From the NCBI RefSeq assembly GCF_003725775.1, contig NZ_RJSG01000003.1, forward strand, positions 299,307-363,306: a stretch of DNA of 64,000 nt. The letters run 5' to 3'. This document shows, one piece after another, positions 53,282 through 61,206 of the stretch; the stretch's first letter is position 1, and each line of letters starts with the position of its first letter. The notes beneath the pieces are model-generated. The model was not told the DNA's origin. It made no database searches and saw only the letters and a list, made by a program, of their open reading frames with translations. Both the position numbers and the translations under genes were made by a program. Source of the stretch: Nocardioides marmorisolisilvae. GTDB taxonomy: Bacteria; Actinomycetota; Actinomycetes; Propionibacteriales; Nocardioidaceae.

Positions 53282-53809
53282 ATGGACATCACCCCGTACG
53301 TCGAGCGCCTCCGCCAGGACCTGGCCCAGAGCGCCGCCGCCGGCAACGAGCAGATCCGCGACGCCGCGGAGCGCCTCGCGCTGGCCCTGGACCCGAGCAT
53401 GCGGCTGGCGCTGATGGAGGCCCTCTCCCAGGCCGCCGCCGAGATCACCACCGAGATGCGCAGCGGCTCCGTCGACGTCCGCCTCGCCGGACGCGAGCTG
53501 GAGTTCGTGGTCGCGCACCCGATGCCGGCCGAGGAGGCCGTCGCCGCCCCGGGCCCGTCGGTCGAGGACGAGGACGACGCCGCCACGGCCCGGATCACGC
53601 TGCGGCTGCCGGAGAGCGTCAAGGCCAAGGCCGAGGAGCTCGCCACCAAGCACGGCAGCTCCCTGAACACCTGGATCGTCAACGTCCTGCGCGGGGCCAC
53701 CCGCGAGGGCGCCATCAACATCGACATCGACCTCTCCAGCCTGCCGCTCGACGGTTTCGGCCCCGGCGGCAAGAGCCGGGGCGCCAAGCGGATGACCGGC
53801 TGGGTCTGA
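53282..53809 (+). CDS. Ribbon-helix-helix (Arc/HicB-type) regulator
   Basis: 175 residues from the ATG at 53282. The N-terminal half is helical (ITPYVERLRQDLAQSAAAGNEQIRDAAERLALAL). The C-terminal part has a ribbon-helix-helix: ARITLRLPESVKAKAEELATKHGSSLNTWIVNVLRGATR. It probably binds the half-site array directly upstream. Its partner DUF4097 gene starts 22 bases later. A toxin-antitoxin reading is possible from the HicB-like domain, but no HicA-type toxin is present. Confidence 0.8.
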   Translation: MDITPYVERLRQDLAQSAAAGNEQIRDAAERLALALDPSMRLALMEALSQAAAEITTEMRSGSVDVRLAGRELEFVVAHPMPAEEAVAAPGPSVEDEDDAATARITLRLPESVKAKAEELATKHGSSLNTWIVNVLRGATREGAINIDIDLSSLPLDGFGPGGKSRGAKRMTGWV

Positions 53810-53831
53810 ATCTCTCGGAAGGAGCACTGCC

Positions 53832-54647
53832 ATGAAGCAGACGTACAACACCCCTGGACCGATCTCGGTCTTCGTCGAGCTCGGCTCCGGCCAGCTCACC
53901 ACCGTCGCTGCCGACACCACCGAGGCCTCCGTCGAGGTCCGCGGTCCGCGCGCCGAGGAGTTCCACGTCGAGTTCAACGGCAAGCGGATCGACGTGATCG
54001 CCCCGCACGGCCGGTTCTTCGGACGCGGCGACTCCCACGACGTGCGGGTGCACGTGCCCACCGGGAGCGAGCTGGTCACGAAGATGGGCTCCGCAGACAC
54101 CACCACGACCGGCACCCTCGGGCTGCTGGCGCTGAAGACGGGCTCGGGCGACATCGAGGTCGACCGCGCTGAAGGCCCGGTGGTGATCGAGAGCGGCTCG
54201 GGCGACATCAAGGGCCAGCAGTTCGGCGCCGAGGTCCGGATCAAGAGCGGGTCCGGGGACATCGACGTGCGCGAGGTGTTCGGCAAGACCGGCATCTCCA
54301 CCGGATCCGGCGACGTCGTGCTCGGCACCGTGCACGCCGCGACCGTCATCAAGACCGGGTCGGGCGACCTCCAGGTCAACCGCTCCGAGGGCGACGTCTC
54401 CCTGACCACCGCGTCGGGCGACCTGACCATCGGCGCCGCCCCGCGCGGCAAGGTCACCGCCAAGAACGTCTCCGGGGACGTGCGCGTCGGCATCCCGACC
54501 GGTACGCCGGTGTGGACCGACATCAACACCGTGACCGGCAACGTGAAGAACAACCTGACCAGCGTGGGCAAGCCCGCGAAGGACCAGGACTACGTCGAGC
54601 TGCGGGCCAGCACCGTCAGCGGAGACGTCCTGCTGAAGCAGGTGTGA
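53832..54647 (+). CDS. DUF4097 beta-helix protein
   Basis: 271 residues of repeating short strands with the DUF4097 SGSGD signature: TGSGDIEVDRAEGPVVIESGSGDIKGQQ, IKSGSGDIDVREV, STGSGDVVLG and KTGSGDLQVN. It likely folds as a right-handed beta helix. There is no signal peptide, so it is cytoplasmic or exported by an unusual route. AAGGAGCA precedes the ATG. Same operon as the RHH regulator and the following 31-residue peptide. Function unknown. Confidence 0.85.
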   Translation: MKQTYNTPGPISVFVELGSGQLTTVAADTTEASVEVRGPRAEEFHVEFNGKRIDVIAPHGRFFGRGDSHDVRVHVPTGSELVTKMGSADTTTTGTLGLLALKTGSGDIEVDRAEGPVVIESGSGDIKGQQFGAEVRIKSGSGDIDVREVFGKTGISTGSGDVVLGTVHAATVIKTGSGDLQVNRSEGDVSLTTASGDLTIGAAPRGKVTAKNVSGDVRVGIPTGTPVWTDINTVTGNVKNNLTSVGKPAKDQDYVELRASTVSGDVLLKQV

Positions 54648-54682
54648 ACCGATGCACGGCGAGAGCGAGAGGAGGAGCACCC

Positions 54683-54778
54683 ATGTGGCACAGCAACGAG
54701 CGGGACGAGCCGGCGAACCTGACCATCACCCCGCGGGTACGACGTACCTCCGGACGGGTACCCGAGAACCGGCGCTGA
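54683..54778 (+). CDS. 31-residue peptide after the DUF4097 gene
   Basis: ATG at 54683 with AGGAGG 7 bases upstream, the strongest ribosome site in the area. The peptide MWHSNERDEPANLTITPRVR continues for 11 more residues, basic and disordered-looking. Codons are mostly G/C in third position, like its neighbours. It starts 35 bases after the DUF4097 stop in the same direction. Confidence 0.65.
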   Translation: MWHSNERDEPANLTITPRVRRTSGRVPENRR

Positions 54779-54818
54779 TCTACGCAGACCTCACCCGTCT
54801 GGGGCCGTTCGCCCGGCT

Positions 54819-55394
54819 CTAGATCTGGGTGCGGTGGAAGTTCGCGAACGAGCGCGACGGCGTCGGGCCGCGCTGGCCCTGGTACCGCGAGCCGTACTTC
54901 TCCGACCCGTACGGGTGCTCGGCCGCCGAGGTCAGCCGGAAGAAGCACAGCTGCCCGATCTTCATCCCCGGGTAGAGCTTGATCGGCAGGGTCGCGACGT
55001 TCGCCAGCTCGAGGGTGACGTGGCCGCTGAAGCCCGGGTCGACGAACCCGGCGGTCGCGTGGGTCAGCAGGCCGAGACGCCCCAGGGAGGACTTCCCCTC
55101 CACCCGCGCGGCGATGTCGTCCGGCAACGTGCAGACCTCGTACGTCGACCCCAGCACGAACTCCCCGGGGTGCAGGATGAACGGCTCGTCGCCCTCCGGC
55201 TCGACCTCGCGGGTCAGGTCCGACTGGTCGGCGGCCGGGTCGATGTGCGGGTACTTGTGGTTCTCGAAGACGCGGAAGAACCGGTCCAGCCGGAAGTCGA
55301 TGCTGGAGGGTTGGATCATCGCCGGGTCGTACGGATCGATCTTGATCCGCTCGGCGTCGATCTCGGCTCGGATGTCGCGGTCTGAGAGCAGCAC
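54819..55394 (-). CDS. dcd: dCTP deaminase (probably bifunctional dCTP deaminase/dUTPase)
   Basis: 191 residues. Key segments are [17 protein letters not shown], the nucleotide-binding [25 protein letters not shown] (with the catalytic Glu at the end of the strand, [10 protein letters not shown]), and the closing [12 protein letters not shown]. The actinobacterial enzymes, including the mycobacterial one, also hydrolyse dUTP. It makes dUMP for thymidylate synthesis. The GTG at 55394 gives the usual length. Divergent from the SGNH hydrolase gene. Confidence 0.95.
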   Translation of the reverse strand: MLLSDRDIRAEIDAERIKIDPYDPAMIQPSSIDFRLDRFFRVFENHKYPHIDPAADQSDLTREVEPEGDEPFILHPGEFVLGSTYEVCTLPDDIAARVEGKSSLGRLGLLTHATAGFVDPGFSGHVTLELANVATLPIKLYPGMKIGQLCFFRLTSAAEHPYGSEKYGSRYQGQRGPTPSRSFANFHRTQI

Positions 55395-55449
55395 GGCGAC
55401 AACCTATCCCGCGCTGCGGCCCAGCAGGAGGCCGTCCTAGTCTCGGACC

Positions 55450-56208
55450 ATGCCGTTCCACCGCTACGTCGCCCTGGGCGATTCCTTCACCGAGGGCCTC
55501 GGCGATCCCGACCCCGCCCGCCCCAACGGCCTGCGCGGCTGGGCCGACCGGGTCGCCGAGGTGCTCGCCACCCAGAGCGACGACTTCGGCTACGCCAATC
55601 TGGCCATCCGCGGGCGCAAGCTGAAGCCGATCGTGGCCGAGCAGATCGAGCCCGCCCTCGCCCTCTCCCCCGACCTGATCACCATCCACGCCGGCGCCAA
55701 CGACGTGCTCCGCCCCAAGGTCGACCTGGACGACCTCGCCTCGGCCTACGACGCCGCGGTGGAGCGGTTGAGCTCGAGCGGCGCGCAGGTCGTGCTGTTC
55801 ACGATCTTCGACCCGGGCAACACCGGCATCTACGCCGCCCTGCGCGGCCGGATGGCGATCTTCAACGAGTGGGTCCGCGAGATCAGCGAGAAGCACGGCA
55901 CCACGCTCGTCGACATGTGGCGGATGCGCGACGGCGACCACGCGACGGTCTTCGACACCGACCGGATGCACCTGAACAGCTTCGGCCACCAGAAGATCTC
56001 GTTCGCGGTGCTCGACGCGCTCGGGGTCGAGCACGACGTCGCGCCGCTGGACCGCCCGGTGCTGCCGACGTTGACACGCAGCGAGCAGCTGCGGGCGAAC
56101 GCGATCTGGACGCGCGACTTCCTCGGGCCCTGGGTGCACCGCCGGCTGACCGGCCGGTCCTCGGGTGACAGCGTCGAGGTCAAGCGCCCGACGCTCGGAC
56201 CGATCTAG
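55450..56208 (+). CDS. SGNH/GDSL hydrolase
   Basis: 252 residues. Block I is ALGDSFTEGLGDP (Ser nucleophile), block III is HAGANDVLRPK (Asn), and block V is DRMHLNSFGHQ with the catalytic Asp and His. It is an esterase or lipase of the SGNH fold. There is no signal peptide, so it is cytoplasmic. The substrate is unknown. A hairpin built from the dispersed repeat follows. Confidence 0.93.
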   Translation: MPFHRYVALGDSFTEGLGDPDPARPNGLRGWADRVAEVLATQSDDFGYANLAIRGRKLKPIVAEQIEPALALSPDLITIHAGANDVLRPKVDLDDLASAYDAAVERLSSSGAQVVLFTIFDPGNTGIYAALRGRMAIFNEWVREISEKHGTTLVDMWRMRDGDHATVFDTDRMHLNSFGHQKISFAVLDALGVEHDVAPLDRPVLPTLTRSEQLRANAIWTRDFLGPWVHRRLTGRSSGDSVEVKRPTLGPI

Positions 56209-56219
56209 GCAGAAACGCC

Positions 56220-56301
56220 GACAGGCCCAACCATTTTCTGGTTGAGCCTGTCGTTCCGCGCTGGAGCCTGTCGTTCCGCGCTGGTTGAGCCTGTCGAAAC
56301 C
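56220..56301 (+). repeat. Cluster of dispersed repeats forming a hairpin
   Basis: Three tandem units begin at 56239, 56261 and 56281 (TGGTTGAGCCTGTCGTTCC, CTGGAGCCTGTCGTTCC, CTGGTTGAGCCTGTCGAAACC). Just upstream, GACAGGCCCAACCA (56220-56233) is a partial inverted copy that pairs with the first unit (13 of 14 positions, 5-base loop). It fills the gap between the convergent SGNH and FKBP genes and can act as terminator. Confidence 0.8.
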
Positions 56302-57294
56302 TCAGTTGGCCGACGGCGTCGCGCTCGGCGCCGCGGTGTTCTGGATCTCGATCACGAAGACCAGGGTCTGGCCGGTCAGGTTCGCGCTGGAGATCTTGCC
56401 CTCGCCGTACCCGTACTTCGGCGGGATGGTGACGATCAGGCGGGTGCCGACCTTCTGGCCGACCAGCGCGGCACCGAAGCCCTGCACCACGCCATCGGTG
56501 GTGAAGGTGGCCGGGGCCTTGCCGTAGCTCTGGTCGAAGATCTTCTTCGTGTTCCAGCTGGTGCCCTGGTAGTTCACGGTCACCGAGTCACCGCTCGCGA
56601 CGACCGCGCCGGTGCCCTGCTTGAGGACCTTGAGCCGCAGCTCCGGGTCGGGCTTGCCGGACAGGGTGACCTTCGGCGTGCCGTTCTTGCCGAACGAGAC
56701 GGCCGGGGCGTTGGTCCAGGACGCCGGCTTGAGCGGCTTCACCTTGCTGATCACGTCGGCGACGATGATCAGGGTGTCGGTCCCCTTGATGCCGAGCTGC
56801 GGGTTGCCAGCCTCGCCGTAGATGTCCGAGGCAGGAACGGTGACCGCCACGCGCGAGCCGATCGGGACGCAGGAGATCGAGGCGTCGAACGCGGCCGGCA
56901 GGCCGGTGTCGCCGACCTTGAACTTGGCCGGCTCGGTGGTCAGCGCCTTCCCGGACGAGCCGAGGAACGCGGAGACCTCGACGTTCAGGTTGTCACCGGA
57001 GGCGGTCGTCGCGCCGTCGCCCTTGGTGATGATGGTGCGCTGCAGGCTGGTCGCCTTGAGCGGGGTCTTGAAGTCACCCTTCAGCGTCTTGCCGAAGTCG
57101 CCGGTGACCTTGACCGCGTCGCTGGAGTCGCCCGACTTGTAGTCGCAGCTACCGGCGGCGGGAGTCGAGCTCGCCGTCGGGGAGTCGTCCTTCTTCTTGT
57201 CCTTGGACTTGCCACCGCAGCCGGAGACCAGCAGGGCGGCGGAGACCAGGACGACGACAGGCGCCATCCGGCGCGAGGAGAGCGATCGCAACAT
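56302..57294 (-). CDS. FKBP-type peptidyl-prolyl isomerase lipoprotein
   Basis: 330 residues. The lipobox is LLVSGCGGK, so it is anchored outside the membrane. The C-terminal FKBP domain is complete: GDSVTVNYQGTSWNTKKIFDQSYGKAP ... VVQGFGAALVGQKVGTRLIVTIPPKYGYGEGK. A first, degenerate FKBP-like domain precedes it (about 60-190, with SCVPIGSRVAVTVPASDIYG). It speeds folding of exported proteins at proline bonds. A start at 57294 is chosen for the signal sequence. Confidence 0.93.
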   Translation of the reverse strand: MLRSLSSRRMAPVVVLVSAALLVSGCGGKSKDKKKDDSPTASSTPAAGSCDYKSGDSSDAVKVTGDFGKTLKGDFKTPLKATSLQRTIITKGDGATTASGDNLNVEVSAFLGSSGKALTTEPAKFKVGDTGLPAAFDASISCVPIGSRVAVTVPASDIYGEAGNPQLGIKGTDTLIIVADVISKVKPLKPASWTNAPAVSFGKNGTPKVTLSGKPDPELRLKVLKQGTGAVVASGDSVTVNYQGTSWNTKKIFDQSYGKAPATFTTDGVVQGFGAALVGQKVGTRLIVTIPPKYGYGEGKISSANLTGQTLVFVIEIQNTAAPSATPSAN

Positions 57295-57463
57295 GCTGTG
57301 GACTCGTTTCGGAGGGGATAGCTGCGGGGGACTCGCGTGCGGAGTCCGGGACAGTCTGCCAAGTCCGGTCAACCCGGCCCACAGGAACCCCGCATCCTGG
57401 ACGGTTCGGCCCCGCGAGCGCGTTCGGCTACGATCACTGCTCGTCATCGTTTCGGCGTGGCGC

Positions 57464-57536
57464 GCGGATGTAGCTCAGTTGGTAGAGCGCGACCTTCCCA
57501 AGGTCGATGTCGCGAGTTCGAATCTCGTCATCCGCT
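57464..57536 (+). tRNA. tRNA-Gly(CCC)
   Basis: A 73-base cloverleaf with acceptor GCGGATG paired to CATCCGC, D arm AGCTCAGTTGGTAGAGC, and anticodon arm CGACC-TTCCCAA-GGTCG with anticodon CCC at 57497-57499. T arm CGCGAGTTCGAATCTCG. CCA is not encoded. It lies between the FKBP and a secreted protein gene. Confidence 0.97.
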
Positions 57537-57624
57537 CCAGGAAACTCTTCACGCACCCCGCTCAGGCGTTCTAGCCTGGGGCCGCGTGGCTGTGCGGGTC
57601 ACGCTCATACCCTGGGGAGTTCCC

Positions 57625-58833
57625 GTGCGTACTCGGATCCTGGCGCTCGTCGCCGCCGTCGCGGCCTGTGCCGGCACCGCCCTTGTGGTGGTGCCCATCG
57701 CTCACGCCGACAGCCCGCCGTTCGACACCGACTGGGCGATCTGCTCGGACGCCAGCGACACGAACTGCATCGTGTCCGCGACGGCGAACGGGGTCGACAC
57801 CGTGCCGACCCAGAACAACACCGTGCGCGACTACCCCTGGGTCAAGCAGATCGACGCCAACCTGATCGACTTCGGTGTCTGGCACGACCTGGGCAACGGC
57901 TCCACGACCAACGTCGTCGACCCGAGTGTCGAATACCAGCTGGTCGTCCGTACCGGCACGTTCGTCCCGCGAGAGATGAACGCGGTTGCCCGCGACGGCA
58001 GCTACTCGATCAGCCGGAGCGTCACCACCGGCTACACGTTCACGGTCACGTTCAAGCCGACCCCGACCCACCGCACCGACGCGATCTCGTGCAGCTACGA
58101 CGGCGGCTGCGGTGGATCGACGACCGCCGCCACCGACGACCTGACCGGCTTCGCCACCGGCGACGTGCAGACCTTGACGACGAGCGGGCTCTCGCCCGCC
58201 GAGATCTCGCAGCGCTACGGGATGGCCACCTTCACCAACGCCCAGAACAGCTACGTCTTCTACAACAACGACTTCGACCTCCTCGAGGTCCGGCTCGCCA
58301 ACCCGCACCTCGAAGCCGACGGAGTCACGCCGGTCACCGACGGCAGTTACGACGCCTTCCTGCCGGACGCCTTCTTGATCGGGACGATGAACGTCCCCGA
58401 CCCGGCGTCGGTGACCAAGTACTCCTTCACCGTCACCCGTACCGCGAGCGGGTCCACCACCGTGGCCCCGATGTCGGTCGTCCACGAACCCGGCGGCGTT
58501 CGGATCAAGCTTCGGAACATCTCGTTCTCGCGGCCGAAGTACAGCATCAAGCCGCACAAGATGGTTCCCGGCAAGCCGCGGATGGCCGGCGTGAAGAAGA
58601 TCGTCGGCGGCGCGAAGGCGAGCTTCTCCGCACCGGTCGCGAACGGCGGCGCCAAGATCGACTTCTACCGACTCGCCTGCAAGAAGTCGGGCGGTAGCTG
58701 GCACTTCAAGAACGGCACCAAGAGCCCGATCACGATGACCGGGCTGCCGTACGGAACCGTCTACTGCCAGATCCGCGCGCACAACAGCGTCGGCTACGGC
58801 CCGTACGGCGGGCTGTGGAAGAGCCACACCTGA
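57625..58833 (+). CDS. Secreted protein with fibronectin-like C-terminus
   Basis: 402 residues from a GTG with GGGGAG upstream. A signal peptide (ILALVAAVAACAGTALVVVPIAHADS) leads into a beta-rich body with cysteine pairs (CSDASDTNC, CSYDGGCGG). The C-terminal 80 residues (GGAKASFSAPVANGGAKIDFYRLACKKSGG ... VYCQIRAHNSVGYGPYG) look like an Fn3 domain. No catalytic motif. Probable extracellular binding or structural protein. Confidence 0.78.
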   Translation: MRTRILALVAAVAACAGTALVVVPIAHADSPPFDTDWAICSDASDTNCIVSATANGVDTVPTQNNTVRDYPWVKQIDANLIDFGVWHDLGNGSTTNVVDPSVEYQLVVRTGTFVPREMNAVARDGSYSISRSVTTGYTFTVTFKPTPTHRTDAISCSYDGGCGGSTTAATDDLTGFATGDVQTLTTSGLSPAEISQRYGMATFTNAQNSYVFYNNDFDLLEVRLANPHLEADGVTPVTDGSYDAFLPDAFLIGTMNVPDPASVTKYSFTVTRTASGSTTVAPMSVVHEPGGVRIKLRNISFSRPKYSIKPHKMVPGKPRMAGVKKIVGGAKASFSAPVANGGAKIDFYRLACKKSGGSWHFKNGTKSPITMTGLPYGTVYCQIRAHNSVGYGPYGGLWKSHT

Positions 58834-58851
58834 CGAGGGGGCGCTGAGCCC

Positions 58852-59340
58852 TCACGCGTCCAGGACGAGGACGAGCTCCTCGACCCCGTCCTCGGACACG
58901 GGCAGCGCGGCCTCCTGGCCGGGATCGCGACGGAAGCCGCACTTCTCGAGCACCCGGATCGAGCCGAGGTTGTGCACCGCGACGTGCGCGCACAACGGCC
59001 GGGTCGGCACCTCACCCGCGAGGAGCGCGAGTGCCTGGGTCGCGACCCCGAGCCCCCACCACTCGCGGCCGATCCAGTAGCCGAGGAACTGCTGTCCGTC
59101 CTCAGGCCAGCTGCCGATGTTCCCCGCCACCTGACCGTCGGCCAGGATCGTGCGCGTCACCAACGTCGGGTCAGCGCGCAGCCGCGCCCAGTGCGCGTCG
59201 AACTGCTCCCGGTCGCGGGCCGGGAAAGCCGCCATCGCGACGCCCTGCGGATCGGCCTGGTGCTCGAAGAACACCTCGAGGTCCGCATCCTCGACGGGTC
59301 GCAACGACACCGCCGGCGCCGCGTTCCGCTGGTCGCTCAT
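58852..59340 (-). CDS. GNAT-family N-acetyltransferase
   Basis: 162 residues of the RimJ/RimL-like GNAT group. Motif A with the acetyl-CoA pyrophosphate loop is GREWWGLGVATQALALLAGE, and motif B/C includes VHNLGSIRVLEKCGFRRD. It moves an acetyl group to an amine. Substrate unknown. Convergent with the preceding secreted protein. Confidence 0.9.
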   Translation of the reverse strand: MSDQRNAAPAVSLRPVEDADLEVFFEHQADPQGVAMAAFPARDREQFDAHWARLRADPTLVTRTILADGQVAGNIGSWPEDGQQFLGYWIGREWWGLGVATQALALLAGEVPTRPLCAHVAVHNLGSIRVLEKCGFRRDPGQEAALPVSEDGVEELVLVLDA

Positions 59341-59363
59341 CGGCCCTCCTCGCTCTCGCCAGG

Positions 59364-59606
59364 CTAGTTCGGATCGACGGACGGGTGCATTGGATGGGGC
59401 GGGCAGTCCTCACCGACGATGTGGGTCTGGGGCTCGAGGTCGCACGCACAGGTGAACTGACGGATGACGAACCGGGCTGCCACGTCGATGTCCGCGGCGG
59501 TCCTCGCGTCGACCAGGCTGCCCAGCCCGTGGCTGTTCAGACCGGCCAGCAGGCGGCTGGCCGCTGGTACTGGATGGGCGCGTCGTGGGGTGCCGGTGGT
59601 CGTCAT
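59364..59606 (-). CDS. Small Cys/His-rich C-terminal peptide of unknown function
   Basis: 80 residues (start ATG at 59606). The second half has FTCACDLEPQTHIVGEDCPPHPMHPS, with four Cys/His-rich positions that could bind a metal. The ribosome site (CAGG) is weak. Same direction as the GNAT gene, with a 23-base gap. Confidence 0.5.
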   Translation of the reverse strand: MTTTGTPRRAHPVPAASRLLAGLNSHGLGSLVDARTAADIDVAARFVIRQFTCACDLEPQTHIVGEDCPPHPMHPSVDPN

Positions 59607-59660
59607 GCGGGAAACCTGCCAGCCGGCGCCGACAGTTCTGCGCGGTTGTAGCCTGCGCGA

Positions 59661-60296
59661 GTGAGCACCTTCCAAGGCTTCCCCGAGGCCGCCCTCGACT
59701 TCTACGACGACCTGGAGATGGACAACACCAAGTCGTTCTGGGAAGCCCACAAGGCGATCTACACCGAGTCGGTGAAGGCGCCGATGACCGCACTCACCGA
59801 GGCGCTCGGGCCCGAGTTCGGCACCCCGAAGGTGTTCCGCCCGTTCCGCGACGTCCGCTTCGCGAAGGACAAGACCCCGTACAAAACCCACCAGGGCGCG
59901 TTCATCGCCGCCGGCCCGGCGTGCGGGTTCTACGTGGAGATCTCCGCCCGCGGCGTACGGACCGGCGGTGGTTTCTACGAGGCGAGCGGCAGCGACCTCG
60001 CCCGGATCCGGACGTCGATCGACGTCGAGGCGACGGGCAAGCAGCTCCAGCAGATCCTGACCAAGCTGGAGAAGGCCGGGTTCGAGATCGGTGGCGAGAA
60101 GCTGAAGACCTCACCGCGCGGCTACGACGCGGACCACCCGCGGATCGAGCTGCTGCGGCACAAGTCGATCACCGTCGGCCGGCCCTACGGGTTCGACAAG
60201 GTGATCCACTCCCCGAAGCTGGTCGACGCGGTGCGCAAGGACTGGCGGGCGTTGCGACCGTTGGTCGACTGGGTGTCCGAGCGCCTCGGCGACTAG
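59661..60296 (+). CDS. DUF2461 family protein
   Basis: 211 residues from a GTG. The family pattern is FPEAALDFYDDLEMDNTKSFWEAHKAIYTESV, then FRPFRDVRFAKDKTPYKTHQGAFI and the final helix KDWRALRPLVDWV. DUF2461 proteins are widely conserved and of unknown activity. Followed at 14 bases by an alpha/beta hydrolase gene. Confidence 0.92.
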   Translation: MSTFQGFPEAALDFYDDLEMDNTKSFWEAHKAIYTESVKAPMTALTEALGPEFGTPKVFRPFRDVRFAKDKTPYKTHQGAFIAAGPACGFYVEISARGVRTGGGFYEASGSDLARIRTSIDVEATGKQLQQILTKLEKAGFEIGGEKLKTSPRGYDADHPRIELLRHKSITVGRPYGFDKVIHSPKLVDAVRKDWRALRPLVDWVSERLGD

Positions 60297-60309
60297 TAGG
60301 TTCGCGAGC

Positions 60310-61125
60310 ATGACGCTCGTCGCCGTCAACGGCATCCAGCTCAACATCCTCGACACCGGCGCTCCTGCCGGGAAGCCGGACGCGCCCGTCGTGGTGATGG
60401 GGCACGGCCTGCTGTTCAGCACCGCGATGTGGCGTCACCAGATCGAGGCGCTGCGCGAGGACTACCGCTGCGTCGCGGTCGACTGGCGCGGCCAGGGCGC
60501 GACGCCGGCGACCGAGTCCGGCTACGACATGGACACCCTGTACGCCGACCTGGTGGCCCTCATCGAGCACCTCGGCGTCGGACCGGTGCACTACGCCGGC
60601 CTGTCGATGGGCGGGTTCGTCGGTCAGCGCCTGGCCGCGCGACGGCCCGACCTGGTCCGCTCGCTGGTCCTGATCGACACCAGTGCCGGCCCCGAGGACC
60701 CGGACAAGGTCAAGAAGTACGGCCTGATGTCGAAGGTCTACGGACTGTTCGGCTTCCGGCCGCTGCGCAGCCAGGTCGCTCCGATCATGTTCACCCCCGC
60801 CTGGTTGAGGACGCCGGCCGGCAAGGAGACCGAGAAGCTCTGGGTCACCGAGCTCCTCGGGATCGACCGCAAGGGCGTCAAGAAGGCGATCCTCGGCGTC
60901 GTTGACCGCCTCCCGATCGCCGACGAGCTCGGGGCGGTCACCGCGCCGACGCTGGTGATCGTCGGGTCCGAGGACGTGGCCACCCCGGTCGCGAAGGCGG
61001 AGGCGATCGCCGCCGGGATCAAGGACTCCCGGCTCGACGTGCTCACCGGCGTCGGCCACGTGAGCACGCTGGAGGACCCCGACCGGATCAGCGCCCTGAT
61101 GGGTCACTTCCTGGCCGCTCACTAG
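60310..61125 (+). CDS. Alpha/beta hydrolase
   Basis: 271 residues. The oxyanion segment is MGHGLLFSTAMW, the nucleophile elbow is AGLSMGGFVGQ (GxSxG), the Asp is in VIVGSEDVATP, and the His in LTGVGHVSTLEDPD. A typical esterase or epoxide/enol-lactone hydrolase. It probably shares a transcript with the DUF2461 gene. Substrate unknown. Confidence 0.92.
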   Translation: MTLVAVNGIQLNILDTGAPAGKPDAPVVVMGHGLLFSTAMWRHQIEALREDYRCVAVDWRGQGATPATESGYDMDTLYADLVALIEHLGVGPVHYAGLSMGGFVGQRLAARRPDLVRSLVLIDTSAGPEDPDKVKKYGLMSKVYGLFGFRPLRSQVAPIMFTPAWLRTPAGKETEKLWVTELLGIDRKGVKKAILGVVDRLPIADELGAVTAPTLVIVGSEDVATPVAKAEAIAAGIKDSRLDVLTGVGHVSTLEDPDRISALMGHFLAAH

Positions 61126-61206
61126 TGCGCCACCTCACGTCTGGCGATCACCGGACACCCCCCGTGAGTTAACCAACCGTCCACCTGACCGGCTCACGCT
61201 CGAGTC

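Noticed and set aside
53282-54647. Classical HicA/HicB toxin-antitoxin pair
   Set aside because: The first protein has an RHH domain but no HicA-type (dsRBD) toxin is present; DUF4097 is not a known toxin.
54652-54822. A 56-codon frame overlapping the 31-residue peptide
   Set aside because: It has no ribosome site and poor third-position GC; the 31-codon frame has AGGAGG and normal codon use.
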